A stretch of DNA of 5,182 nucleotides from CAYZBM01 sp964476705 (GTDB lineage Bacteria > Pseudomonadota > Alphaproteobacteria > Rickettsiales > UBA6187), in assembly GCA_964476705.1 (NCBI GenBank), contig CAYZBM010000102.1, positions 1 through 5,182 on the forward strand, in the 5' to 3' direction. Below the pieces are notes generated by a model. It had not been told where the DNA came from. It searched no databases and saw nothing but the letters and a program-made list of their open reading frames with translations. The position numbers were made by a program, and so were the translations under genes. This document shows positions 1-5,182 of this stretch, one piece after another (position 1 is the first letter of the stretch; the number at the start of each line of letters is the position of its first letter).

Positions 1-215
1 CATAGAAATAATTTAATAATTATTGATTAGAGGTAAATTATTTCTTGATCTACTACAGATCGGAGTGTTAATATATTAATAAAATATGATTTATTAGTAA
101 AGAAAAATATTAGAGTAAGGGCGTAAGGTTTACTATAGTATTTCTTAATTGAAATGAATGTATTCTTGGATTGTAATTAATTAACCGATTATCTCTTGAT
201 GGGTACCGGTCTACT

Positions 216-253
216 TATTTTCCTACAAAATATTAAAATATTTTGGGAAAATA
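216..253. repeat. Long AT-rich hairpin (inverted repeat)
   Basis: Two nested inverted arms pair perfectly: TATTTTCC (216-223) with GGAAAATA (246-253), and CAAAATATT (226-234) with AATATTTTG (237-245). Only a two-base bulge (TA, 224-225) interrupts the left arm, and two bases (AA, 235-236) separate the inner arms. This gives 17 paired bases, longer than expected by chance even in AT-rich DNA, although the very short centre means some inner pairs must open. No T-run follows on either strand, so it is not a textbook terminator. It could be a decayed mobile palindrome, an RNA stem at the end of the pgeF operon, or a protein site. Confidence 0.6.
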
Positions 254-268
254 TAGGAACAACGTCAT

Positions 269-283
269 CCCGACTCGATCGGG
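269..283. repeat. Small GC-rich palindrome in AT-rich spacer
   Basis: CCCGA (269-273) pairs with TCGGG (279-283) around the loop CTCGA. CGTCAT lies just before it (263-268) and CATGATG a few bases after it (289-295), so the outer flanks are also roughly inverted. The stretch 263-300 is clearly richer in G+C than the surrounding DNA. Its GTCATCCCG start resembles dispersed GC-rich palindromic repeats that I recall from Rickettsia spacers. That likeness is from memory, and only a genome-wide search would show whether it is a repeat family member. Confidence 0.4.
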
Positions 284-402
284 GGCGGCATGATGGTATG
301 GAGGGATTTACTTAGTTTCCGTCAATTTTTCCTTAAGGTAACATTATTGATTGTGTTAATTTTTTTTGCGTTAAGATTTATGCCCAGTACTAAGGTCTAA
401 TA

Positions 403-1170
403 CTAAGATGACAAAGATATAACCGACATCTGACAGCCATAAGCGGCTTCTTTATTCTTGCAACTTCTTCTATAACTAAAGAAATCTGCATCATTAACAC
501 AAGTATCGTAGGCAAAATGCTCGATATTGCTGTACTCTATGCCAATTAATTGTTTTTCGACAAAAAGCCTTAAGTTAAAATGAGGTTTGGCTTTGCTAAT
601 ATCAAAAAATTGCTGATGATTTTGGTTAGTATTAATAAAATTATCATAAAATTCTTGGCCAACTTCATAAGATTCTACGCCAATACATGGTCCAATTAAG
701 ACTTTTATGTTGGGTAACTCAGCTCCGATCTTAACCATGGCAGTAATAGTATTTTGGATAATTCCTGATAAGGCTCCTTTCCAACCGGCATGAGCTGCGC
801 CAATTACTTGATTTTCTGGATCAAAAAATAAAACTGGGCAACAATCCGCGCTAAGTACTGCTAAAACAAGATTTTTTTTATTAGTAACTATGCTATCTGC
901 TTGAGTTTGATCATTTATTAGATCAGTGGTTGATTTTATGGTTATAACTTTATTGCTGTGAACTTGCTCTAATATACAGAGATTTTTATTATTAAGATCT
1001 AAAGCTTTTAAAGCAATCTCACGATTCTTAATAACATTATCTTTGTTATCGCCAGAGCGAATATTACAATTAAGTGAATTATATAGGCTGGAACTTACTC
1101 CGCCTTTACGACCAAAAAATCCATGGAGAGTTTTGATATTAGGGTCAAATAAATAATTAGGTTTAGTCAT
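403..1170 (-). CDS. pgeF: PgeF, polyphenol oxidase / laccase-domain (YfiH, COG1496) family protein
   Basis: This 255-residue protein is a full-length member of the DUF152/YfiH family, once called multicopper laccase-like. In E. coli PgeF removes wrongly incorporated L-serine from cytoplasmic peptidoglycan precursors; related enzymes show adenosine/purine nucleoside activity. Family signatures are present in order: GRKGG (20-24), QVHSN (69-73), SADC (107-110), AHAGWKG (126-132), GPCIG (160-164), Cys224 and FFSYRR (230-235). His71, Cys110 and His127 match the conserved metal-site trio. It is the last gene of the lgt operon, with its ATG only four bases after the methyltransferase stop. An AGGA (1181-1184) sits 10 bases before the ATG, inside the last codons of that gene, suggesting coupled translation. 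The TAG stop is followed two codons later by a second in-frame TAG (397-399). The family call is firm; which substrate it uses in this organism is inferred. Confidence 0.93.
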   Translation of the reverse strand: MTKPNYLFDPNIKTLHGFFGRKGGVSSSLYNSLNCNIRSGDNKDNVIKNREIALKALDLNNKNLCILEQVHSNKVITIKSTTDLINDQTQADSIVTNKKNLVLAVLSADCCPVLFFDPENQVIGAAHAGWKGALSGIIQNTITAMVKIGAELPNIKVLIGPCIGVESYEVGQEFYDNFINTNQNHQQFFDISKAKPHFNLRLFVEKQLIGIEYSNIEHFAYDTCVNDADFFSYRRSCKNKEAAYGCQMSVISLSS

Positions 1171-1174
1171 GTTT

Positions 1175-2224
1175 TTAGAATCCTACTGGCTTTGGTAAAC
1201 TGGTGTTACTTAAACATAAACATCTAAATAATTCCCCCATTTGATCTTTTGTCGTTAATCTAGCTAAGGCGAGGTCAACTTCTTTTATTTGCTCAGGATT
1301 CTTTTGCTTGAGTATTTGCGCTCGTAAATTTATCCCTAGATTATTTAAAAATGAACCTTGGCCGATGGGGCCAGAAATATTTACCCCCATTACTGAATGT
1401 TTCAAAGCGGTAAAATTTACATGTGAGGTAATGTCGCTATCGCCAATATTTGCTAACACTTCTTGATATTTATGATTTCTGACAGCTTGTAAGGTGTCTC
1501 CATAAGCTGGTTCCTCATAACCATAATCAATAATTAAAGCTGCTCCATTATAAAATCTTATTTGGTTTGCAATTTTATTTATGAGTGAAAATGAACTATG
1601 GCTGATTTCTTTAATAGTGCCTTCTTGATATTCGCTAGCAAATTTAAAATCTGATTTTTCTAAAATTACAACTAATTCATTATTTTTATGAGTAATCTTT
1701 CGTTCACACCATTTACCATCTTTTTTAACAAATTGATCTATAGGTAAAGCATCAAATAATTCATTGGCAATTATTATTGAAGGTGAGGTTGGAATATCAT
1801 CAAATTTAGTTTGCCAAGAAATATTAGGATGACTATCTTTTAATTTATTTGTTTGCATTTTAGTTAAAATTGGACTGGTCTCAATCATAATAACTGATAA
1901 AGCTTTAGAAAATCCTGGAACATGTGCTGTTGATCTTAATAGATCATGCATTAAAGTCCCGCGCCCCGGGCCAATCTCAATAATATTAATTTGCTGTGGC
2001 GAATTCATTTGCAACCAAACAGATACGCACCACACTCCTAACATCTCGCCAAACATTTGACTGATTTCTGGAGCGGTTACAAAATCACCTTCTTTGCCAA
2101 AAGGATCTTTTTTCTGATAATACCCATAAACAGGATGGCTTAGGGCAAATTCCATAAATTTACTTACAGAGATAGGCCCTGAAGCATCAATATATTTTAT
2201 TACTTCTTCTTTTAGTGAAGGCAT
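1175..2224 (-). CDS. Class I SAM-dependent methyltransferase, COG1565 / MidA-NDUFAF7 family
   Basis: This 349-residue protein has the order expected of the Methyltransf_28 family. An N-terminal block PISVSKFMEFALSHPVYGYY (17-36) is followed by GDFVTAPEIS (46-55). The SAM-binding loop is EIGPGRGT (83-90), and the family motif NELFDALPIDQF spans 154-165. Further blocks are IDYGY (232-236), DITSHVNFTAL (264-274), GQGSFL (288-293) and a closing KPVGF (345-349). The eukaryotic relative NDUFAF7 dimethylates an arginine of complex I subunit NDUFS2 during assembly. A matching role on NuoD here is plausible but inferred; bacterial members are largely uncharacterised. The gene lies between lgt and pgeF. 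Its ATG is eight bases beyond the lgt stop, and its AGGT ribosome site (2231-2234) overlaps that TAG stop, so the two are probably translationally coupled. Nothing looks truncated. Confidence 0.92.
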   Translation of the reverse strand: MPSLKEEVIKYIDASGPISVSKFMEFALSHPVYGYYQKKDPFGKEGDFVTAPEISQMFGEMLGVWCVSVWLQMNSPQQINIIEIGPGRGTLMHDLLRSTAHVPGFSKALSVIMIETSPILTKMQTNKLKDSHPNISWQTKFDDIPTSPSIIIANELFDALPIDQFVKKDGKWCERKITHKNNELVVILEKSDFKFASEYQEGTIKEISHSSFSLINKIANQIRFYNGAALIIDYGYEEPAYGDTLQAVRNHKYQEVLANIGDSDITSHVNFTALKHSVMGVNISGPIGQGSFLNNLGINLRAQILKQKNPEQIKEVDLALARLTTKDQMGELFRCLCLSNTSLPKPVGF

Positions 2225-2230
2225 AAAGCT

Positions 2231-2234
2231 ACCT
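2231..2234 (-). promoter_or_regulatory. Ribosome binding site overlapping the lgt stop codon
   Basis: On the minus strand AGGT stands six bases before the methyltransferase ATG and shares bases with the TAG stop of lgt (2233-2235). A ribosome ending lgt would therefore stand on the next gene's start signal, which is the arrangement expected for coupled translation of neighbouring genes. Confidence 0.55.
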
Positions 2235-3042
2235 ATGCTTTTTTATCAGTACTGTTAGTGCTTTGCTTATCTCTTTTAATTAATAAGGCAAAACTAATTA
2301 AAAGCATAGGAACTGAAAGAATTTGGCCCATGGTAAAATTCATAAAAATAAAACCTAAATTATCATCAGGTTGTCTAAATAATTCCATAGTAATTCGAGA
2401 AATTGAATAAAATAATAGGAAAAATCCTGATAACATGCCACGATTCTTGCGGATATTTTTAAAATGGGCTAAAATACAAAGAATGGTAAATAATAATAAA
2501 CCTTCGGTACAAGCCTCGTATAATTGGCTAGGGTGTCTTGGTAGTGGACCACCATTTGGAAAAACTATAGCCCAAGGAACATCGGTAACTCTACCATATA
2601 ATTCACCATTAATAAAATTGGCAATACGACCAAAAAATAAGCCTATAGGCGCGGCTACGGCAGCTAAATCAGTTATTGCTAAAAAAGGGTAAGAATTTTT
2701 TTTGGCGAAGACAAACAAGCCAGTAATAAGACCAATAAGACCACCGTGAAAAGACATGCCACCTTTCCAAATTTTTAATATTTCTATTGGTTCACTTAAA
2801 TAATAAACTGGATGATAAAAAATTGTATAACCAATTCTGCCGCCAATAACAATACCAATAACTGCCCAAAACATTAAATCATCAAAAGGTTTTAAGTCTT
2901 TAAGGCTTGGAGGTTTGTTATTTATGTATTTTATATACCAGGCTCCTAATAATACACCAGCAAGATAAGCAAGTGAATACCAGCGTATAGCCAGAGGACC
3001 GATTTGGAATATAATCGGATCTATATTTGGGTAGGTAAGCAT
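2233..3042 (-). CDS. lgt: Lgt, phosphatidylglycerol--prolipoprotein diacylglyceryl transferase
   Basis: Lgt transfers diacylglycerol from phosphatidylglycerol to the lipobox cysteine of prolipoproteins in the inner membrane, the first step of lipoprotein maturation before Lsp. This 269-residue copy is slightly shorter than the 291-residue E. coli enzyme, mainly between the signature and RHPSQLYE. About seven hydrophobic segments are seen (near 16-38, 56-76, 97-113, 122-140, 180-195, 203-219 and 236-255). Motifs include RWY (20-22), GGRIGY (67-72), GGMSFHGG (94-101), the Lgt signature GRIANFINGELYG (138-150), RHPSQLYE (169-176) and FRQPD (222-226). By motif alignment His99, Arg139, Tyr212 and Arg216 correspond to E. 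coli His103, Arg143, Tyr235 and Arg239, reported as essential; Tyr22 and Asn142 match Tyr26 and Asn146. It is the first gene of the minus-strand operon. AGGA (3054-3057) lies 11 bases before the ATG. The call is very secure. Confidence 0.97.
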   Translation of the reverse strand: MLTYPNIDPIIFQIGPLAIRWYSLAYLAGVLLGAWYIKYINNKPPSLKDLKPFDDLMFWAVIGIVIGGRIGYTIFYHPVYYLSEPIEILKIWKGGMSFHGGLIGLITGLFVFAKKNSYPFLAITDLAAVAAPIGLFFGRIANFINGELYGRVTDVPWAIVFPNGGPLPRHPSQLYEACTEGLLLFTILCILAHFKNIRKNRGMLSGFFLLFYSISRITMELFRQPDDNLGFIFMNFTMGQILSVPMLLISFALLIKRDKQSTNSTDKKA

Positions 3043-3146
3043 ATGTTTATAGTTCCTTTAATATATCTCTTTACTATTTACCATTTAATTATTACTAATC
3101 AAGTATTAACTAGATTTTGTAGATATTTAATTGGATGGTTAGCATT
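3043..3146. promoter_or_regulatory. Divergent promoter region between lgt and the ubiK-like gene
   Basis: The two operons start back to back, so both promoters should lie in or near these 104 AT-rich bases. For lgt, a TTGATT (3097-3102, minus strand) lies 16 bases from TAAATA (3075-3080). Alternatively TATATT (3060-3065, minus strand) is a better -10 but has no good -35. For the plus-strand pair, TATTAA (3104-3109) is a possible -10 with no convincing -35. The presence of promoters follows from gene layout; the individual boxes are guesses. No obvious regulator site is seen. Confidence 0.5.
3133..3135 (+). promoter_or_regulatory. Weak ribosome binding site that decides the ubiK-like start
   Basis: GGA (within TTGGATGG) ends 11 bases before the ATG at 3147. 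The same 10-11 base distance is seen for AGGA in front of lgt, pgeF and proC. The earlier in-frame ATG at 3135 overlaps this GGA and has no purine-rich site of its own, so 3147 is the preferred start. Confidence 0.45.
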
Positions 3147-3449
3147 ATGGCAGATAAAAAAGATTTATTTGAAGATATTTCAAAGTTAGCTGGTTCTATG
3201 GCAGACACAGCAGTACATTCGTTGGTAGATTTAAAAAAACAAGTAGCAGAGAGCGCTAAACATAAAGTTGCAGATTTATTAGAAAAAACAGATTTGATAC
3301 AAAGAGAAGAGTTTGAAGTATTAAAAAAAATGCTGCAAAAAATGAAATTAGAAAATGAGCAGTTAAATAAAAGGCTTGCCCATATTGAGAAAAAACTTAA
3401 GAAAAAATCTTTAAAAAATAAAAAAAATATTAAAGATATAATAAACTAG
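3147..3449 (+). CDS. ubiK: UbiK / BMFP-family accessory factor (ubiquinone biosynthesis)
   Basis: This 100-residue protein fits the small BMFP/UbiK family (about 80-100 residues). In E. coli, UbiK binds UbiJ and supports ubiquinone synthesis; earlier work described membrane-fusing activity for a Brucella relative. An amphipathic N-terminal helix spans roughly 5-38. The family hallmark LIQREEFEV (50-58) resembles LVSREEFDV of E. coli UbiK, and a coiled coil with heptad leucines and isoleucines follows (about 55-85). The tail (82-96) is strongly lysine-rich, which could aid contact with acidic lipids. I chose the ATG at 3147 over 3135 because of the upstream GGA; the longer form would add MVSI. 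It is divergent from lgt, a neighbour it also has in other alphaproteobacteria, and lies 21 bases before proC, so the two are likely cotranscribed. The family call is good; function in this organism is inferred, and no ubiJ is visible here. Confidence 0.82.
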   Translation: MADKKDLFEDISKLAGSMADTAVHSLVDLKKQVAESAKHKVADLLEKTDLIQREEFEVLKKMLQKMKLENEQLNKRLAHIEKKLKKKSLKNKKNIKDIIN

Positions 3450-3470
3450 TAAAACAGGAATTATAAATAA

Positions 3471-4274
3471 ATGACAAAAATAACCAAACATATAGTCTTG
3501 GTCGGCTGTGGTAAAATGGGTAGTAGCCTAGTTGAGGGTTGGTTAAAAAATGGAATTCTAGCCAGCAATATAACAATTATTGAACCAAATTTAGCAAATG
3601 AGAATTTATTACGGGATAATAAAATTGCATCATATGCTGACTATAAAGAAATAGCGCTTAAACTACCTAAACATATTGTAGTTTTTGCGGTAAAACCGCA
3701 AAGCCTAAAAGAGGTCTTAAATGATTATAAAAATGACAATATAGAAGCTTATATTACAATCGCTGCTGGTAAAAAACTTGCTTTTTATGAAGAAATTTTA
3801 GACTCTAAAATTTCTCTTATTCGTGCTATGCCTAATCTTCCTGCAACAATATCTTTAGGAGTTACGGGATTATTTGCTAATAAAAATTGTGCCCCGGATA
3901 TTATAAAACAAGCTGAAATTTTATTCTCGGCTGTGGGAAGTTTTGTCTGGCTAAAAAAGGAAGACGATATTGATTCTTTAACTGCAATATCTGGTAGTGG
4001 TCCGGCTTATTTATTTTATTTTATGGAAAAAATGATTCTGGCTGCAAAAAAAATTGGCTTTAGTGACGAGCTAGCAAATAAACTAGTTTTAGATACTATT
4101 TATGGTAGTGCAAGCCTGGCTAAAGATAATGATGTTGCAGCTTTACGCAAAGCGGTAACCAGCCCAGGGGGCACGACAGAGGCGGCACTTAAAATATTTT
4201 CTCAAGATGATTTATTTGAGAAAATAATTTTAGAAGCAATAGAGGCAGCTAAGAAAAAGTCGCAAGTTTTATAG
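3471..4274 (+). CDS. proC: ProC, pyrroline-5-carboxylate reductase
   Basis: ProC reduces 1-pyrroline-5-carboxylate to L-proline with NAD(P)H (EC 1.5.1.2), the last step of proline synthesis, in the cytoplasm. The 267-residue length is typical. The N-terminal Rossmann domain starts with VGCGKMGSSL (11-20) and continues with AVKPQ (73-77) and RAMPNLPATISLG (118-130). The helical C-terminal dimerisation domain carries SGSGPAYLFYFMEKM (174-188) and the ProC signature RKAVTSPGGTTEAAL (226-240). AGGA (3456-3459) stands 11 bases before the ATG. The gene follows the ubiK-like gene at 21 bases and ends nine bases before a hairpin terminator, so it closes this plus-strand operon. No proA or proB is nearby; whether pyrroline-5-carboxylate comes from the host or from another route cannot be told from this window. 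No lesion is seen. Confidence 0.96.
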   Translation: MTKITKHIVLVGCGKMGSSLVEGWLKNGILASNITIIEPNLANENLLRDNKIASYADYKEIALKLPKHIVVFAVKPQSLKEVLNDYKNDNIEAYITIAAGKKLAFYEEILDSKISLIRAMPNLPATISLGVTGLFANKNCAPDIIKQAEILFSAVGSFVWLKKEDDIDSLTAISGSGPAYLFYFMEKMILAAKKIGFSDELANKLVLDTIYGSASLAKDNDVAALRKAVTSPGGTTEAALKIFSQDDLFEKIILEAIEAAKKKSQVL

Positions 4275-4283
4275 TTTCCTGCA

Positions 4284-4305
4284 AAAAACATCTTACGATG
4301 TTTTT
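4284..4305. terminator. Symmetric hairpin, probable bidirectional terminator
   Basis: AAAAACATC (4284-4292) pairs perfectly with GATGTTTTT (4297-4305) around the loop TTAC. On each strand a core ACATC/GATGT stem is followed by a run of five T, so it can act as an intrinsic terminator both ways. It sits nine bases after the proC stop and 21 bases beyond the stop of the convergent gene 4327-5034, exactly where a shared terminator would be expected. The stem has only two G-C pairs, which is common in AT-rich genomes. Confidence 0.8.
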
Positions 4306-4326
4306 CATGGACTACTCAACCATTAT

Positions 4327-5034
4327 TCAGCATACTGAATTGCCATTAAGTGACTCGCCACCAAACCTTGAAACATTAGAAATTGTAACTAAAGTGCTAC
4401 TTTTTGTTTTTTGAGTACCATTACCTGCAGATGTTTGATTTTTACTATTACCAACAATTTTACTATGAAGACTATTTACTAAATCTACATTAAGTTCGGC
4501 GATTGTTATGTGTTGCCCATTTTCAAAGTCACCTTTAATATTTACATTTTCCTGATTTAGAGATAAATAAGGTTTTAGATACTCAAGATATCCTTTTGAT
4601 TGTCCAGGCAAAGTTAAGGTTATTAAATCAGGATTCTTATCCTCTTTACTAGAGTCTAAACTAGTTTTTCCATGTTTATATAGTATTTTTTTAGGATCTA
4701 TTCCAAAACCACCAAAAATTTCCATTGTTTTGTTTTTTGTTTCTTCTATATGAGAGAGTTTGCCTGCTTCCTCAGGACTTAAGGTAATAATAGTTTTACT
4801 TGAAAGCCAAGATTTTCTTATTCTTGGTAAAATGTCATGTTCTTTTAGGGCTCTAATAAAAAGACGAGCCTTTGTACTATTATTTGTAAATGTTATTATA
4901 TCCTTATTCTGCTCATTAGTATAAATAGTTAGCTGACGTACCATTAGACTATTCTTTTTGCCATCATTCATGGCTGAATCAAGCATGGTAAGATAATTAT
5001 TAGTATTAGAGCAGTTGTTTTTGGTGTGTGACAT
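4327..5034 (-). CDS. Protein of unknown function, possibly with a degenerate internal repeat
   Basis: I do not recognise this 235-residue protein. It has no signal peptide and no membrane segment, so it is probably soluble. It is rich in Asn, Lys, Ser and Thr. Two stretches look alike: DIITFT...RALKEHDIL (45-69) followed by TIITLSPEE (81-89), and DLITLT...YLKPYLSL (136-159) followed by HITIAE (175-180), each strand-helix-strand in apparent pattern and about 91-93 residues apart. A low-complexity linker (195-213) precedes a short C-terminal part ending in Cys235. The start is well bounded: an in-frame TGA lies 12 bases upstream (5044-5046) and a weak GAG lies about eight bases before the ATG. 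The ORF length and the shared terminator with proC argue that it is a real gene, expressed alone. It could be a lineage-restricted protein or a secreted effector; neither is shown by the sequence. Confidence 0.7.
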   Translation of the reverse strand: MSHTKNNCSNTNNYLTMLDSAMNDGKKNSLMVRQLTIYTNEQNKDIITFTNNSTKARLFIRALKEHDILPRIRKSWLSSKTIITLSPEEAGKLSHIEETKNKTMEIFGGFGIDPKKILYKHGKTSLDSSKEDKNPDLITLTLPGQSKGYLEYLKPYLSLNQENVNIKGDFENGQHITIAELNVDLVNSLHSKIVGNSKNQTSAGNGTQKTKSSTLVTISNVSRFGGESLNGNSVC

Positions 5035-5046
5035 AAAAATATCTCA

Positions 5047-5078
5047 AGTGTTTAAAGTTATCTAAGTTTAAATACACT
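5047..5078. promoter_or_regulatory. Inverted repeat upstream of gene 4327-5034, possible operator or RNA stem
   Basis: AGTGTTTAAA (5047-5056) is mirrored by TTTAAATACACT (5067-5078), giving ten pairable bases with a two-base insertion (TA, 5073-5074) and a 10-base spacer. A possible minus-strand -10 box, TATAGT (5076-5081), overlaps its outer arm, though no good -35 stands 16-18 bases upstream. If that box is right, the repeat covers the transcription start and would suit an operator; if transcription starts further upstream it would form a stem in the 5' leader. Because TTTAAA is itself a palindrome, the same bases can also be read as a direct repeat. Confidence 0.35.
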
Positions 5079-5157
5079 ATAATAAAAGGTATATATTAAT
5101 ATATTATTAATTTCAATATTAAAAATTTGTAACCGTTCAGGGCATATAAATTTTTAA

Positions 5158-5178
5158 AATATTTTGTTAAAAAATATT
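5158..5178. repeat. AT-rich inverted repeat near the window edge
   Basis: AATATTTT (5158-5165) pairs with AAAATATT (5171-5178) around a five-base loop. The stem has no G-C pair, so it may be chance in such AT-rich DNA. It lies in the upstream region of the unknown gene, next to a 13-base string (5154-5166) also found in the hairpin at the left end of the window. Confidence 0.3.
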
Positions 5179-5182
5179 GTCA

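Larger units (their letters stand above)
1..402. other. AT-rich non-coding region downstream of pgeF
   Basis: No convincing gene is visible here. Plus-strand frame 1, which I read through by hand, is broken by frequent stops; its longest open stretch is about 44 codons (181 to about 314) and does not resemble a family I know. The region contains a 12-base palindrome (TTAATATATTAA, 68-79), a long AT hairpin (216-253), a GC-rich palindrome (269-283) and the 8-base palindrome CCTTAAGG (331-338). I could not match any part to tRNA, the SRP RNA, RNase P RNA or tmRNA. It could be a decayed gene, a decayed repeat element or the 3' untranslated region of the pgeF operon. No typical stem plus T-run terminator for pgeF is evident. 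Confidence 0.6.

Noticed and set aside
216..253. Long hairpin as an ordinary intrinsic terminator for pgeF
   Set aside because: There is no T-run after it on the minus strand, and it lies about 150 bases beyond the stop; possible as a late 3' stem but not supported as a classical terminator.
181..314. Open stretch of about 44 codons with a hydrophobic beginning on the plus strand
   Set aside because: It runs through both the long hairpin and the GC-rich palindrome, has no good ribosome site before its ATG at 199, and resembles no family known to me.
388..407. Direct repeat TACTAAG at 388-394 and 401-407 around the pgeF stop
   Set aside because: Seven bases at 13-base spacing is too short to mean more than chance or a small slip; its only visible effect is a second in-frame stop after pgeF.
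2435..2692. Open frame of 85 codons on the plus strand inside lgt
   Set aside because: It is wholly antisense to lgt, whose protein has all its family motifs. The antisense translation matches nothing I recognise and has no clear ribosome site.
3135..3146. Earlier ATG for the ubiK-like gene, adding four residues
   Set aside because: It lacks its own purine-rich site and overlaps the GGA that best serves the ATG at 3147.
3004..3189. Open frame of 61 codons on the plus strand across the lgt start and the ubiK-like start
   Set aside because: It overlaps two real gene starts in other frames and the promoter region; its hydrophobic residues reflect AT-rich codons rather than a recognisable small membrane protein.

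Overview
The window looks like a piece of the chromosome of a very AT-rich, host-associated alphaproteobacterium, most likely in Rickettsiales and probably Rickettsiaceae. I base this on the strong A/T bias of both codons and spacers, compact genes, sparse AT-rich intergenic DNA, and the linkage of lgt, a COG1565 (MidA/NDUFAF7-type) methyltransferase and pgeF next to a small UbiK/BMFP-family gene, an arrangement familiar in alphaproteobacteria. The genus cannot be set from the window alone.

Layout. Positions 1-402 hold no gene I can support, only AT-rich DNA with a long hairpin (216-253) and a small GC-rich palindrome (269-283). Positions 403-3042 hold a tight minus-strand operon read lgt, then the methyltransferase gene, then pgeF, with gaps of 8 and 4 bases; the ribosome binding sites of the downstream genes lie in or over the end of the gene before. 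A 104-base divergent promoter region (3043-3146) separates lgt from a plus-strand pair, a ubiK-like gene and proC (3147-4274). A symmetric hairpin at 4284-4305 serves as terminator for proC and probably also for the convergent minus-strand gene 4327-5034, which encodes a 235-residue protein I do not recognise. Positions 5035-5182 are its AT-rich upstream region, with an inverted repeat that could be an operator.

How the genes fit together. Lgt starts lipoprotein maturation in the inner membrane, PgeF is a peptidoglycan quality-control hydrolase, the COG1565 enzyme is related to the complex I assembly methyltransferase, the UbiK-like protein is a ubiquinone-synthesis accessory factor, and ProC makes proline. 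The shared theme is envelope and respiratory-membrane housekeeping. The protein genes other than 4327-5034 look intact, with their key family residues present.

I see no CRISPR array, insertion sequence, tRNA, rRNA or toxin-antitoxin module, and nothing that amounts to a clear new system. The best candidates for novelty are the unrecognised protein at 4327-5034, with a possible degenerate internal repeat, and the structured non-coding DNA at the left end.
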